This document shows, piece after piece, positions 42,595 through 51,991 of a stretch of 64,000 bases of DNA. The stretch spans positions 62,001 to 126,000 of the forward strand of contig NZ_JAKZEU010000001.1 of the NCBI RefSeq assembly GCF_024359525.1. The letters run 5' to 3'. Under the pieces are notes generated by a model that was not told where the DNA came from, did no database searches, and saw only the letters and a program-made list of their open reading frames with translations. The position numbers were made by a program, and so were the translations under genes. The stretch is from Paracoccus albicereus (GTDB taxonomy: Bacteria; Pseudomonadota; Alphaproteobacteria; Rhodobacterales; Rhodobacteraceae). Numbering within the stretch: position 1 is the first letter of the stretch; every line of letters starts with the position of its first letter.

Positions 42595-42649
42595 AGCCTG
42601 TGTACAGGTTGTGTACAGCCTGTGTACGGGCGGTGTACGGGTTGTGCTG
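42595..42649. repeat. Five tandem 11-bp repeats with core TGTGTAC
   Basis: Cores start at 42599, 42610, 42621, 42632 and 42643, exactly 11 bases apart. The first three are TGTGTAC, the fourth GGTGTAC, the fifth TGTGCTG. The flanking bases alternate AGCC, AGGT, AGCC, GGGC, GGGT. The spacing is about one helical turn, so a protein array could bind on one face. The repeats are not in a credible reading frame. Confidence 0.8.
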
Positions 42650-42741
42650 CGTCAAACCCAGCAATTGCTGGCCGAAATCGGGCGACAAGTGTTGCGCTGT
42701 TGCGCCCCACCGTGCGCTGCCGTTGCCGTCAAGGACCGTTA

Positions 42742-42769
42742 ACGAAACAGGGGCGCCGAAGCGCCCCTG
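42742..42769 (-). terminator. Rho-independent terminator of the pdh genes
   Basis: CAGGGGCGC and GCGCCCCTG form a perfect 9-bp stem (42748-42756 with 42761-42769). On the minus strand the loop is TTCG closed by C-G, a very stable tetraloop, followed by TTTCGTT. It lies 25 bases after the pdhC stop. Confidence 0.88.
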
Positions 42770-42793
42770 AAACCATCCCGACGTGCGGCTGGC

Positions 42794-44155
42794 TCAGGCC
42801 AGCATCCCCATCGGATTCTCCAGATGCTTGACGATCGCTTCAAGCAATTGCGCCCCCAGCGCGCCGTCGATGACACGGTGATCGACCGACAGCGTCATCG
42901 ACATCATCGTGCGGATGACCACCTCGTCGCCCTCGACGACCGGCGTCTTGATCCCCGCTCCGACGGCCAGGATCGCCCCATGCGGCGGGTTGATGACGGC
43001 GTCGAAATTCTCGACCCCAAACATCCCCAGGTTGCTGATCGCGAAGCTGCCGCCCTGATATTCCTGCGGCGCCAACTTCTTGTTTTTGGCGCGATTTGCC
43101 AGATCCTTCATCTCGGTCGACAGCTTCGACAGCGTCTTGGCATCCGCGTCGCGCAGCACCGGCGTGAACAGCCCGCCCTCGACCGCGACGGCCACCGCGA
43201 CGTCAGACGGTTTCAGCTTGATGATCCGGTCGCCCGCCCAGACCGCGTTCGCGTCCGGCACCTCCTGCAACGCCAGCGCGCAGGCCTTGATGATGAAATC
43301 ATTGACCGACAGCTTCACGCCGCGCGCTTCCAGCTGCTTGTTCAGCGTGCCGCGGAATTCCATCAACGCATCGAGCTTCGCCGAACGCCGCAGATAGAAA
43401 TGCGGGATCGTCTGCTTGGCCTCACCCAGCCGCTTCGCGATGGTCCGGCGCATCCCGTCCAGTTCCACCACCTCGGTCTCGCGGTCAGCATACATTTTCG
43501 CGACCGCATCCGCCGACGGCCCGGCCGGCGCAGCCGCTGCCGGCGCTGCCGCAGCGGGCTGTTCCTTCGCGGCCTCCGCCTTCGGTGCCTCGCCCGGCTT
43601 GGCGTTTTCGACGTCCGCCTTGACGATGCGACCGTTCGGGCCAGAGCCCTTTAAGGCAGCCAGATCAAGGCCCTTGTCCGCGGCGATCCGCCGTGCCAGC
43701 GGCGATGCGAAGATACGCTCGCCCTTCTCTTCGGTCTTCTCGCCGGAAGAGGATTTCGCTTTACCTTCGCCCTCGCCCTTCACCGGGGCACCCATCGGGC
43801 TGCCATAGCCCTTCTCGGCAGGCTCCGGTTCCTCGTCCAGCTTGGCCGCGTCCTTGTCCGGCTTAACCGCACTGCCGACACCAGAGGACGCGTCGATATC
43901 ATCCGCGCTCTCGCCGTCTTCCAGAAGCACGGCAATCGGCGTGTTCACTTTGACGCCCGACGTGCCCTCGTCGATCAGGATCTTGCCGACGACGCCTTCG
44001 TCCACGGCCTCGAATTCCATCGTCGCCTTGTCGGTCTCGATCTCGGCCATGATGTCGCCGGACTTGACCTCGTCGCCTTCCTTGACCAGCCACTTGGCCA
44101 GCGTGCCCTCTTCCATCGTGGGGGAGAGCGCGGGCATCAGGATTTCTGTCGGCAT
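42794..44155 (-). CDS. pdhC: Pyruvate dehydrogenase E2, dihydrolipoamide acetyltransferase
   Basis: E2 is the core of the pyruvate dehydrogenase complex and passes the acetyl group from lipoamide to CoA. The 453 residues comprise one N-terminal lipoyl domain (lipoyl-lysine in [12 protein letters not shown]), an acidic/Lys-rich linker to about 145, the peripheral-subunit-binding domain ([31 protein letters not shown]), an Ala/Pro-rich linker, and the catalytic domain with the HRVIDG active-site motif near the C-terminus. It follows pdhB by 12 bases. E3 (lpd) is not in the window. A strong terminator follows. Confidence 0.97.
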   Translation of the reverse strand: MPTEILMPALSPTMEEGTLAKWLVKEGDEVKSGDIMAEIETDKATMEFEAVDEGVVGKILIDEGTSGVKVNTPIAVLLEDGESADDIDASSGVGSAVKPDKDAAKLDEEPEPAEKGYGSPMGAPVKGEGEGKAKSSSGEKTEEKGERIFASPLARRIAADKGLDLAALKGSGPNGRIVKADVENAKPGEAPKAEAAKEQPAAAAPAAAAPAGPSADAVAKMYADRETEVVELDGMRRTIAKRLGEAKQTIPHFYLRRSAKLDALMEFRGTLNKQLEARGVKLSVNDFIIKACALALQEVPDANAVWAGDRIIKLKPSDVAVAVAVEGGLFTPVLRDADAKTLSKLSTEMKDLANRAKNKKLAPQEYQGGSFAISNLGMFGVENFDAVINPPHGAILAVGAGIKTPVVEGDEVVIRTMMSMTLSVDHRVIDGALGAQLLEAIVKHLENPMGMLA

Positions 44156-44167
44156 GTCGCGATCCCC

Positions 44168-45559
44168 TTACTTGTAGGTGACTTTCTTCACCGCCTCGAC
44201 CACTTCGGCCGGGGTGATGAGAGCCAGCTTTTCCAGATTGGCGGCATAGGGCATCGGCACGTCCTTGCCGGTGCAGGTGATGACCGGCGCGTCCAGCCAG
44301 TCGAACGCCTCCTGCATCAGGACCGAACTGATGTAGCTGCCGATGCTGGCGACGGGCCAGCCTTCCTCGACGGTCACGCAGCGGTTGGTCTTCTTGACCG
44401 ACTCGATGACAGTCGCGGTATCCATCGGGCGCAATGTGCGCAGGTCGATCACCTCGGCGTCGATGCCGTCCTCGGCCAGCTTGTCGGCGGCCTCCAGCGC
44501 GTGGCTCATGCCGATGCCGAAGCTGACGATGGTCACGTCCGACCCTTCGCGCGCGATCCGCGCCTTGCCGAAGGGGATGGTGAAATCCTCCATGTCCGGC
44601 ACGTCGAAACTGCGGCCGTAGAGGATCTCGTTCTCGAGGAAGATGACGGGGTTCGGATCGCGGATCGCGGTCTTCAGCAGGCCCTTTGCATCCGATGCGG
44701 TGTAAGGAATGACAACCCGCAGGCCGGGGATCTGGGAATACCAGGCCGAATAATCCTGGCTGTGCTGCGCACCCACCCGCGCGGCCGCGCCGTTCGGTCC
44801 GCGGAACACGATCGGACAACCCATCTGGCCACCCGACATGTACAACGTTTTGGCGGCCGAGTTGATGATGTGGTCGATCGCCTGCATCGCGAAGTTGAAG
44901 GTCATGAACTCGACGATCGGGCGCAGTCCGGCCAGCGCGGCACCCGTGCCGATGCCCGCAAAACCATATTCGCTGATCGGCGTGTCCACCACGCGGCGCG
45001 AGCCGAACTTGTCCAGCAAACCCTGGCTGATCTTGTAGGCGCCTTGGTATTCGCCGACCTCTTCACCCATCAGGAAGACCGTCTCGTCGCGGTCCATTTC
45101 CTCTTCCATCGCCTCACGCAAAGCCTCGCGCACGGTCATGGATTTCAGCTTGGCATCCGCGGGCCAGTCGGGGCTGCGATCGGGCTTGGGCACGTCGGGC
45201 GCCTTGGCTTCCGCCTTGGGCTTTTCGCCGGTCTCGTCCTTGCTGTTTTCGCCCTCGCCTTTCTCGGCGGATGGCTCGCTCTCGGGTGACTTCGTCTCGA
45301 TGTCGTCGGCGCTTTCGCCTTCCTCGACCATCACCGCGATGGGCGTGTTAACCTTTACGCCCTCGGTACCCTCGTCGATCAGGATCTTGCCAAGGATGCC
45401 TTCATCGACCGCCTCGAATTCCATCGTGGCCTTGTCGGTCTCGATCTCGGCGATGATGTCGCCGGATTTGACCTCGTCGCCTTCCTTCTTCAGCCATTTC
45501 GCCAGCGTGCCTTCCTCCATGGTCGGCGACAGGGCGGGCATCAGGATTTCGGTTGCCAT
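44168..45559 (-). CDS. pdhB: Pyruvate dehydrogenase E1 component, beta subunit (with lipoyl domain)
   Basis: E1-beta binds thiamine diphosphate with E1-alpha and decarboxylates pyruvate. The 463 residues are longer than usual because the N-terminal 80 form a lipoyl domain ([10 protein letters not shown]) almost identical to that of the neighbouring E2, followed by an acidic Glu/Ser/Lys linker to about 135. The E1-beta part has [58 protein letters not shown] and the C-terminal transketolase domain. The lipoyl-E1-beta fusion is a known alphaproteobacterial feature. Lies between pdhA and pdhC in one unit. Confidence 0.97.
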   Translation of the reverse strand: MATEILMPALSPTMEEGTLAKWLKKEGDEVKSGDIIAEIETDKATMEFEAVDEGILGKILIDEGTEGVKVNTPIAVMVEEGESADDIETKSPESEPSAEKGEGENSKDETGEKPKAEAKAPDVPKPDRSPDWPADAKLKSMTVREALREAMEEEMDRDETVFLMGEEVGEYQGAYKISQGLLDKFGSRRVVDTPISEYGFAGIGTGAALAGLRPIVEFMTFNFAMQAIDHIINSAAKTLYMSGGQMGCPIVFRGPNGAAARVGAQHSQDYSAWYSQIPGLRVVIPYTASDAKGLLKTAIRDPNPVIFLENEILYGRSFDVPDMEDFTIPFGKARIAREGSDVTIVSFGIGMSHALEAADKLAEDGIDAEVIDLRTLRPMDTATVIESVKKTNRCVTVEEGWPVASIGSYISSVLMQEAFDWLDAPVITCTGKDVPMPYAANLEKLALITPAEVVEAVKKVTYK

Positions 45560-45575
45560 ATGTGCTGCCCTCCCC

Positions 45576-46646
45576 TCAGGCGTCCGCGTGGTCTTCAGCC
45601 GAGCCTTGCGGCAGGGCTTCGGCGTAGATGTCGGTCCACAGCTCGTCGAGCGCAGGCTCGGGGCTGTCCTTGGCGAACTCGGCGGAATCGTTGACGATGT
45701 CCTTGATCTCCTTGTCGATCGCCTTCAGCTCATCCTCGGTCGCGTGGCTGCCCTGCAGCAGCAACTCGCGGACATGCTCGATCGCGTCACGTTCATCGCG
45801 CATCTTCTGCACCTCCTCGCGGGTGCGGTACTTGGCGGGGTCGGACATCGAATGACCACGGTAGCGATAGGTCATCACCTCGAGGATGTAGGGACCCTTG
45901 CCAGCGCGGCAGTGCGCAACGGCCTTTTCGCCCGCAGCCTTGACCGCCAGAACGTCCATGCCATCAACCTGCTCGCCCGGGATGCCGAAGGCCTCCCCCC
46001 GGCCGAAGAAGCTCGTCGATTTCGTCGACCGCTTGACCGACGTTCCCATCGCGTACTGGTTGTTCTCGATCACGAAGATCACCGGCAGGTCCCACAATTC
46101 TGCCATGTTGTAGGTCTCATAGACCTGGCCCTGGTTGGCCGCGCCGTCACCGAAATAGGTGAAGGTCACGCGATCGTTGCCCAGATACTTGTCAGCGAAG
46201 GCCAGACCCGCTCCCAGCGGAACCTGCGCCGCGACGATGCCATGGCCGCCGTAGAAATGCTTCTCGCGGCTGAACATGTGCATGCTGCCGCCCTTGCCCT
46301 TTGAATAACCGCCTTCACGGCCGGTAAGCTCGGCCATGACGCCGCGCGCCTCCATGCCGCAGGCCAGCATGTGGCCGTGGTCGCGATAAGAGGTGACGCG
46401 CTTGTCGCCGTCCTCGGCCGCGGCTTCCAGGCCGACGACGACCGCTTCCTGCCCGATATAAAGGTGGCAGAAGCCACCGATGAGACCCATACCATAAAGC
46501 TGGCCGGCCTTTTCTTCGAACCGGCGGATCAGCAGCATGTCCCGGTAATACTGTTTCAGTTCATCGGCCGAGACGTTGGGCGTAGCCGCCGCAGCGGTCT
46601 CCGAGTCCTGCGATGTCTGCTTGGCGGCTGCGGGTTTCCTGGCCAT
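45576..46646 (-). CDS. pdhA: Pyruvate dehydrogenase E1 component, alpha subunit
   Basis: E1-alpha carries the thiamine diphosphate/Mg2+ motif ([11 protein letters not shown] followed by [10 protein letters not shown]) and the phosphorylation-loop-like [15 protein letters not shown]. The 356-residue product begins with a Lys/Ala/Thr/Ser-rich segment of about 25 residues before [29 protein letters not shown] precedes the ATG, one of the best ribosome sites in the window, fitting high expression. It is first in pdhA-pdhB-pdhC; the promoter should be in the 101-base gap after ftsB. Confidence 0.97.
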   Translation of the reverse strand: MARKPAAAKQTSQDSETAAAATPNVSADELKQYYRDMLLIRRFEEKAGQLYGMGLIGGFCHLYIGQEAVVVGLEAAAEDGDKRVTSYRDHGHMLACGMEARGVMAELTGREGGYSKGKGGSMHMFSREKHFYGGHGIVAAQVPLGAGLAFADKYLGNDRVTFTYFGDGAANQGQVYETYNMAELWDLPVIFVIENNQYAMGTSVKRSTKSTSFFGRGEAFGIPGEQVDGMDVLAVKAAGEKAVAHCRAGKGPYILEVMTYRYRGHSMSDPAKYRTREEVQKMRDERDAIEHVRELLLQGSHATEDELKAIDKEIKDIVNDSAEFAKDSPEPALDELWTDIYAEALPQGSAEDHADA

Positions 46647-46747
46647 CGGATTCCTCCTGACGCGTGGGCGGAATAGTTCAGCGTTAAACTATGGGTAACG
46701 CATCGCCACAACGGGTGCAATGTGCCACGACCGCGCACGACAAGGTG

Positions 46748-47041
46748 TCAGCGGATGATCACCTCATCGGGCCGCGCAAGGCCGAGGACGTCGCGCGCAC
46801 GCTCGTCCAGCAGGTCGATATCCAGATACTCGTCGGACAGGCGCCTGGTCAGGTTCTGCATCTCTCCGACCTCGGCCTGCAGCCGCTCACGCTCGGCCAG
46901 AAGCTCATCAGTCTCCGCCTCGACCTGAACCCGACGGAGGATGCCGGACGGTCCCTGAACGGCGGCGAAGGCGAAATAAAGGCCAAGCCCGATGGTCAGC
47001 AGAAAGAAGATCGCCGAGGAAAGCGAAAAGCGCTGGTTCAT
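46748..47041 (-). CDS. Septum formation initiator / FtsB-DivIC family protein
   Basis: The 97-residue protein has one membrane helix near residues 8-28 and then a coiled coil (VEAETDELLAERERLQAEVG, MQNLTRRLSDEYLD). The C-terminal element LDERARDVLGLARPDEVII is typical of FtsB/DivIC. In division it pairs with FtsL-like proteins under FtsQ. It lies just upstream of pdhA on the same strand, a common order in alphaproteobacteria. Identification rests on this architecture and context. Confidence 0.9.
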   Translation of the reverse strand: MNQRFSLSSAIFFLLTIGLGLYFAFAAVQGPSGILRRVQVEAETDELLAERERLQAEVGEMQNLTRRLSDEYLDIDLLDERARDVLGLARPDEVIIR

Positions 47042-47132
47042 GATGCTGCCCGTAGCGGCCGCTGACCGGCCGGTTCTTGTTGGATGCGATCATGCCACAC
47101 CGACGCTGTCGAGGGAATCCCTGAAGGGAGGA

Positions 47133-47339
47133 TCAGGCCTTGCGTCCGCCCGATCCGGCGACGCGGCATTTCCACTCGCGCACCTTTTCCTTCGGATGTG
47201 TCTCCATCCAACGGGCCAGTTCGAACTGACTTTCGCGCATGCAGGTGAAAAGGCCGTTGCGTTCTTCGAAAAGCAGGCTGTGATCGGCGCATTTCGCCGG
47301 ATCGGACAGCAGGCATGTGACGAAGAAAAGCTCGATCAT
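47133..47339 (-). CDS. Small conserved cysteine-containing protein, unknown function
   Basis: This 68-residue protein starts MIELFFVTCLLSDPAKCADH and has four cysteines (FVTC, AKC, LFTC, WKC) and the element ELARWMETHPKEKVREWKC. It resembles a family of small Rhodobacteraceae proteins with the same layout (recollection) and no known role. There may be a weak hydrophobic N-terminus but no clear signal peptide. It is divergent from the helicase gene. The gap to ftsB is 91 bases, so co-transcription is possible. Confidence 0.75.
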   Translation of the reverse strand: MIELFFVTCLLSDPAKCADHSLLFEERNGLFTCMRESQFELARWMETHPKEKVREWKCRVAGSGGRKA

Positions 47340-47427
47340 GCATTCAGCCTAGCACGCATCGATTCGCCTGTCGCGCAAACTTTGGTCTTATGCTTGTGGG
47401 TCCCGGCGCGGCTGCTAGTGTCGCGCC

Positions 47428-48963
47428 ATGCAGGCCACAGCCCCCCTTCCCGCATTGTCAGACGATCAGGCCGAGGCATGGGACCGCCTGGCCGAAGCGT
47501 TCGATGCGGCGGGCATCGATTTGGCCGCCGAAGAGATCACGCCACCGAAGCCGGGCAAGGCGCGGGTCATGGCGGTGATCGGCAAGGCCGGCTCCGGTAA
47601 GACAATGATGCTGGCCGGACTGACCCGCGCCCTGCGCGAGGCGGGCGTGGACGTGATAAGCGGCGACTACGAGGGCAAGCGCCGCAAGGACCGCCGCACC
47701 GTCGCGATCCTTGCACCGACCAACAAGGCGGCCTTCGTGCTGCGCACGCGCGGCGTGCCCGCAACGACGATCCACCGCATCCTCTACACGCCGGTCTATG
47801 ATCCGGAATATGAAAAGATCGCCGAGTGGCTGGCCGGAAACGGCGACCGCCCCGTGATCGAAGGGCTGACCGACGCCTCGCTGGACCGCGCCAAGGCCTT
47901 CTACGACCAGCATGCCAGCATCCCCGGCGCCTTGGCGACGGCTGGGCTGCGCGGTTCGGACTTCATCAAGGGCTGGAAGCGGCGTGACGACGGCTTGGAC
48001 ATCGGGCTGATCGACGAGGCTTCGATGCTGGATGAACGCCAGTTCGACGATCTGCGCGAGATCTTTCCGCTGCTCGTCCTCTTCGGTGATCCGGCGCAGC
48101 TCGCCCCTGTCGGGCAGTCGGGCGAGATGGTCTTCGACAAGCTCGCCGCCCCGCAACGGCTGATGCTGGACCGCATTCACCGCCAGGCCGACGACAGCCC
48201 GATCCTCGATCTGGCCCATGCCTTGGCTGATCCCGCGCTGACACTGCGCGACTTCGAGAGCATGATCCGCGAGGCCGCCGCCCGGGACCCGCGCGTCGTC
48301 TGGGCGGAACGCGTGGAAAGCGACCTGATGGCGCGCAGCCCCGTGCTTGTCTGGCGCAATGCCACTCGTATTCGCCTGATCCACGCCTTCCGCAGCGCGC
48401 ACGGCGCGCCGGGCGACGCGCTGCTGCCGGGCGAACCCCTGGTCTGCGACGGAATCGAACTGCCGGTGAAGCACCGCAAGAAGCGCATCGATCTGGAGGC
48501 ACGCGGCCTGATCAAGGGCGCACAGGTGGTCTATCTCGGCGCGGGCAAGAAGCCCGGTTTCTCGCGGATGCATGTTATCGGAGCCGAGGATCCGCGCCTG
48601 TCGGTCGCCTCGATCGTGCGCATCGAGGCGCCGGAGGAGGATGAGCCCTTCATCCCCTACGCGGCACGGATGGGGGCGGTCTTCTTGCACGGCGCTGCGG
48701 TGACGATCCACAAGGCTCAGGGCTCGCAATGGCCCTCGGTCCAGGTATTTGCCCCCGACATCGCCGCGGCGGAATATTCCGGTCGTTCCGAGGCAGGGAT
48801 CGCGCTTTGGAAGCGTCTCGCCTACGTCGCGATCACGCGGGCGCAGGAACGCCTGTTCTGGGTGGTGCGGTCGCGGCTGGCGCGGCCCGCGACGCCGCTG
48901 GGGATCGATGATTTGACGACGGCAACCTCACCCCTGTCACTGGAGGCCGACACCGATGAATGA
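47428..48963 (+). CDS. RecD-like superfamily 1 DNA helicase
   Basis: This is a stand-alone ATP-dependent helicase of 511 residues similar to Dda/RecD2 cores. Motifs in order: Walker A IGKAGSGKTMM near residue 50, APTNKAA (Ia), LIDEASML (II) near 195, GDPAQLAPVG (III), RIHRQADD, an SH3-like insertion with GAQVVYLGAGKK, IHKAQGSQWP (V) near 430, and YVAITRAQERLFWV (VI). It lacks the N-terminal RecBCD-interaction region and no recB/recC is nearby, so it is not part of RecBCD. Often annotated as AAA family ATPase or exodeoxyribonuclease V; the real role is probably repair or replication restart. Overlaps doxX by 8 bases. Confidence 0.92.
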   Translation: MQATAPLPALSDDQAEAWDRLAEAFDAAGIDLAAEEITPPKPGKARVMAVIGKAGSGKTMMLAGLTRALREAGVDVISGDYEGKRRKDRRTVAILAPTNKAAFVLRTRGVPATTIHRILYTPVYDPEYEKIAEWLAGNGDRPVIEGLTDASLDRAKAFYDQHASIPGALATAGLRGSDFIKGWKRRDDGLDIGLIDEASMLDERQFDDLREIFPLLVLFGDPAQLAPVGQSGEMVFDKLAAPQRLMLDRIHRQADDSPILDLAHALADPALTLRDFESMIREAAARDPRVVWAERVESDLMARSPVLVWRNATRIRLIHAFRSAHGAPGDALLPGEPLVCDGIELPVKHRKKRIDLEARGLIKGAQVVYLGAGKKPGFSRMHVIGAEDPRLSVASIVRIEAPEEDEPFIPYAARMGAVFLHGAAVTIHKAQGSQWPSVQVFAPDIAAAEYSGRSEAGIALWKRLAYVAITRAQERLFWVVRSRLARPATPLGIDDLTTATSPLSLEADTDE

Positions 48964-49324
48964 CGTCCTGAACCTGATCGGCCGCATCCTGATCGCGCTG
49001 CTGTTCCTGGGTGGCGCGTCCCAGAAGTGGGTCGATCCGCGACCGGTGACCCAGATGATCCGGTCCATCGATCTGCCGGCCTGGCTGATCTGGCCTGTCC
49101 TCGCCTTCAACCTGCTGGCTGCGTTGGCGCTGGTCTTCGGACCGGGCGTGCGGAACTGGGCGCTGGTTTTGGCTGCCTACTGCATCTTCACAAGCTGGTT
49201 TCACTGGCAGCTTCGGGCGGACCCCTGGCAGGTCACGATCGTGGTCAAGAACTGGGCTATCGCAGGCGGCCTGCTGATCCTTGCCGCGCAGGGTCCGGGC
49301 CGTCTGGTCCTGTTTCGCGGCTAG
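48956..49324 (+). CDS. DoxX family membrane protein
   Basis: The 122-residue protein has four hydrophobic helices: RILIALLFLGGASQKW, WLIWPVLAFNLLAALAL, WALVLAAYCIFTSWFHW and WAIAGGLLILAAQG, in the DoxX/DoxD-like pattern. The precise role is unknown; DoxX proteins are linked to membrane redox. The ATG overlaps the helicase end (ATGAATGA), so it is co-translated with it. Its TAG stop overlaps the TAG stop of the convergent ecsC-like gene in CTAG at 49321-49324. Confidence 0.9.
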   Translation: MNDVLNLIGRILIALLFLGGASQKWVDPRPVTQMIRSIDLPAWLIWPVLAFNLLAALALVFGPGVRNWALVLAAYCIFTSWFHWQLRADPWQVTIVVKNWAIAGGLLILAAQGPGRLVLFRG

Positions 49325-50139
49325 TCGTCCATGCCCGACCGGCGCGCACGACGCTGCCTTTCGACCCGTTCGATCTCCAGCCGCAGCGCCTCCACCAGCG
49401 CCTCGTGCGGAACGCCGGTTTCCTGGCTGAGCCGCATCACACCGAAATGCACGCGGGCAAGCTCCTGATAATAGCGCGCGAACGTGTAATTGATCGACGC
49501 CCCAGCGACCGCGCCAAAGATCGGCGTCGCTTGAGCGGCCAGCTTCTGGCCCAGCACGACCGACAATCGCGGCGCAACCCGCGCGATCAGGGCCTGCAAG
49601 GTCTGGCCGGTCACCGACAGCCGCGCGGCCAACAGACCCAGATCAGTGCCGTCATCCTCCGACATCGGACCGGCGGCGGCAAAGACGCGCAGCGCTTCAG
49701 CCCTGACTTCGGGTGATTGCGTATCCAGCCCGTGTTCGGACGCGACATCCAGGATGCCGCGCAGCAGAAGGGTGATCGTCACGGGTAGTTCCACCACCGC
49801 GCCCGGCAGACCGGCAATGCCGCCAGCCGCGCCGCTGACCGAGGATGCGAGACGATTGAACCACTCGCCGCGGTCCCGCACGATCCGGCGCGACCGTTCA
49901 GCCGCCCCGAAGGCGCGTTCCAGCCCGCTCAACGTGATCCGATCCAGCCGCTTGCGAACGAAGCCGGGCAGGCGTGCGATCAGTCCCTCGGCGCTGGTTC
50001 CGATGGTCGACAGGATCTCCATCCCCAGCCCGCCTGCATCCAGATAGCGACGCGCCAGCGCGCCGATTTCTGCATGGACCGTCGGATCATTGATCGGGGG
50101 AAGCACCAGTTGGCGGTTCTTCGCGCTGTTCGTCGCCAT
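49321..50139 (-). CDS. EcsC family protein
   Basis: The 272-residue product fits the EcsC family: RRYLDAGGLGMEIL at the N-terminus, a Gly/Ala-rich hydrophobic stretch SVSGAAGGIAGLPGAVVELPVTITLLLRG (quoted in spirit at residues about 125-150), and GAVAGASINYTFARYYQELARVHFG near the C-terminus. Function is poorly known. I start at the ATG at 50137-50139 because AAGGAGAG lies upstream; this puts its first 53 bases inside the end of the upstream acetyltransferase gene. Translational coupling is likely. Confidence 0.88.
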   Translation of the reverse strand: MATNSAKNRQLVLPPINDPTVHAEIGALARRYLDAGGLGMEILSTIGTSAEGLIARLPGFVRKRLDRITLSGLERAFGAAERSRRIVRDRGEWFNRLASSVSGAAGGIAGLPGAVVELPVTITLLLRGILDVASEHGLDTQSPEVRAEALRVFAAAGPMSEDDGTDLGLLAARLSVTGQTLQALIARVAPRLSVVLGQKLAAQATPIFGAVAGASINYTFARYYQELARVHFGVMRLSQETGVPHEALVEALRLEIERVERQRRARRSGMDD

Positions 50140-50731
50140 GTCGCGTCTCTCCTTCGGCGGCATCGCGCGGATGATCGACCTCCACGCAGGCATTCCCGAT
50201 ATGGGGAAGCTCTGCGATTTCCGCCAGAGCGGCGAGGACGGGCCCCGCCTCCTCGCGCGTGACGAGACCCTTGATGCCAACCCACGCGTCGGGTTTCAGT
50301 TCCAGCCCCAGCACCCGGTCGGGATTGGTCGGCGGCGGCATCTCGACGTCATCCAGCCGCGAAAAACCAAAACGCGAATAATAGGGCGCGTCACCCACCA
50401 GCATCACGCGCGACCAGCCCAGCGTTCGTGCCCGGGTCAGACTGTCGCGCATGAGCAGCCCGCCAAGGCCCTCGCCCTGCGCGGTCGGGTGGACCGCGAC
50501 CGGCCCCAGCAGCAGGGCCGTCGCCTCGCCCACGCGCACCGGCCAGTAACGGATCGCAGCCAGCATGGTGTTGTACTGATCGCGCAGCACCAGACACAGA
50601 TCCGCCACCTTCGGCACGCCGTCGCGCAGACGGTACGACGACAGCGCGGTACGGCCCGGCGCGAAGCACAGGTCATAAAGCGCCTCGACCTCGTAGGTGT
50701 CGGCGTCGGTCTCGGGGCAGATTTCGAACAT
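50087..50731 (-). CDS. GNAT family N-acetyltransferase (YhbS-like)
   Basis: The 214-residue product starts MFEICPETDADTYEVEALYD; the CoA-binding segment is LGPVAVHPTAQGEGLGGLLM with RDSLTRARTLGW and GDAPYYSRFGFSR following, a pattern of the YhbS group of acetyltransferases. GAGAGG precedes the ATG. An extended reading frame upstream is not supported. The C-terminus (EGETRHGDEQREEPP) overlaps the ecsC-like gene by 53 bases. Substrate unknown. Confidence 0.88.
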   Translation of the reverse strand: MFEICPETDADTYEVEALYDLCFAPGRTALSSYRLRDGVPKVADLCLVLRDQYNTMLAAIRYWPVRVGEATALLLGPVAVHPTAQGEGLGGLLMRDSLTRARTLGWSRVMLVGDAPYYSRFGFSRLDDVEMPPPTNPDRVLGLELKPDAWVGIKGLVTREEAGPVLAALAEIAELPHIGNACVEVDHPRDAAEGETRHGDEQREEPPTGASPDQ

Positions 50732-50839
50732 CGCGCCTCTCGTCTTCGGGCGGGTCCTAGCACGGTGGCGCGCCAAGGGGGAATTGCGTAACGCGCCACG
50801 GTGCGGCAGGTTGCAGCCGGACCCAACAAGCGAGGCGCC

Positions 50840-51439
50840 ATGTTCTACCGACCCGAAAACGGCCATGGCATGCCGCACAACCCTTTTAATGCCATCGTCG
50901 CCCCGCGGCCGATCGGCTGGATATCGACCCGCGGCGCAAAGGGCGACAATCTGGCGCCCTATTCCTTCTTCAACGCGGTGGCCTACGTGCCACCACAGGT
51001 GATGTTCGCCTCGACCTCGGCCAAACCCGACCGGCCCGGCACGAAGGACAGCGTGGCGCAGATCGTCGAAAGCGACGTCTTCTGCGTCAACATCGCAACC
51101 GGCGCGATGCGCGAAGCGGTCAATGCCTCCTCGGCCCCTCTGCCTGCCGGTCAGAGCGAGTTCGAGGCCTGCGGCATCGCCGCCGCCGAATGCGAAACCA
51201 TCGACTGCCCACGCGTTGCGGATGCGGCGGCAAATCTTGAATGCCGCCTGCTGCGCGTGGTGCCCTTGGCGGGACAGGCGAATTTCGCCGTCTTTGGCGT
51301 CGTGACCGGCGTTCATATCCGCGACGAATTCATCAAGGATGGCCGGTTCGATCTGCACGAGGCCGGCTGGATCGCGCGCCTTGGCTACCTGGATTTCGCT
51401 GCCGTCCACGACACGTTCGAGATGGAGCGTCCGCGATGA
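50840..51439 (+). CDS. Flavin reductase family protein (DIM6/NTAB-like)
   Basis: This is an FMN-binding split-barrel protein of 199 residues: [59 protein letters not shown] and EFEACGIAA. These match the flavin reductase/nitrilotriacetate monooxygenase component B class that reduces flavin with NAD(P)H or binds FMN. GAGG lies before the ATG at 50840. It overlaps apt by ATGA. No monooxygenase partner is nearby, so the physiological partner is unknown. Confidence 0.9.
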   Translation: MFYRPENGHGMPHNPFNAIVAPRPIGWISTRGAKGDNLAPYSFFNAVAYVPPQVMFASTSAKPDRPGTKDSVAQIVESDVFCVNIATGAMREAVNASSAPLPAGQSEFEACGIAAAECETIDCPRVADAAANLECRLLRVVPLAGQANFAVFGVVTGVHIRDEFIKDGRFDLHEAGWIARLGYLDFAAVHDTFEMERPR

Positions 51440-51969
51440 GCCAAACGGTCAAGGATTATATCCGCACGATCGCGGACTTCCCGCATGAAGGGATCATGTT
51501 TCGCGACGTGACGACGCTGTTCGCGGACGCGCGCGGCTTCCGCATGGCCATCGACCAGATGCTGCATCCCTATGCGGGCGAACGCATCGACAAGGTCGTC
51601 GGGCTGGAGGCGCGCGGGTTCATTTTGGGTGGCGCCATCGCGCACCAGCTATCGACCGGCTTCGTGCCAATCCGCAAGAAGGGCAAGCTGCCCGGCCCGG
51701 TGATCTCTGAAGCCTATGCGTTGGAATATGGCGAGGCGGTGATGGAGGTGCACGACGATGCCCTGAAGCCAGGAGAGCGGGTCTTGATCGTCGACGATCT
51801 TCTTGCGACCGGAGGCACCGCCGAAGCGGGGATCAAACTGTGTCGCCGGATGGGCGCCGAGGTGATCGGCTGCGCTTTCGTGATCGACCTGCCTGACCTC
51901 GGCGGAAACGCCAAGCTGCAGGCGCTTGGGATGCCGGTCCACGTGCTTTGCAGCTTCGAGGGCGATTAG
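51436..51969 (+). CDS. apt: Adenine phosphoribosyltransferase
   Basis: Apt salvages adenine by joining it to PRPP to make AMP. The 177-residue product has [19 protein letters not shown] at the N-terminus, [21 protein letters not shown] and the PRPP-binding loop [15 protein letters not shown]. Length is standard. It is translationally coupled to the flavin reductase gene by ATGA. It converges with the FAD oxidoreductase gene across a 22-base gap. Confidence 0.97.
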   Translation: MSQTVKDYIRTIADFPHEGIMFRDVTTLFADARGFRMAIDQMLHPYAGERIDKVVGLEARGFILGGAIAHQLSTGFVPIRKKGKLPGPVISEAYALEYGEAVMEVHDDALKPGERVLIVDDLLATGGTAEAGIKLCRRMGAEVIGCAFVIDLPDLGGNAKLQALGMPVHVLCSFEGD

Positions 51970-51991
51970 GCCCGTCGCTGGTCGCGGCAGA

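Larger units (their letters stand above)
42442..42793. other. Convergent intergenic spacer with repeats and hairpins
   Basis: The 352 bases lie between the ends of the RND gene (plus) and pdhC (minus). They contain an AAGGGC/GCCCTT hairpin at the RND stop (42440-42458), a REP-like element (42510-42564), five 11-bp tandem repeats (42595-42649) and the pdhC terminator (42742-42769). I see no gene. Confidence 0.8.

Noticed and set aside
42595..42649. Plasmid-type iterons or a replication origin
   Set aside because: No rep, dnaA or DnaA-box context nearby, and the surrounding genes are chromosomal housekeeping genes; the array is kept only as an unexplained repeat.
42595..42649. CRISPR array
   Set aside because: Units are 11 bp and contiguous without spacers, and there are no cas genes in the window.
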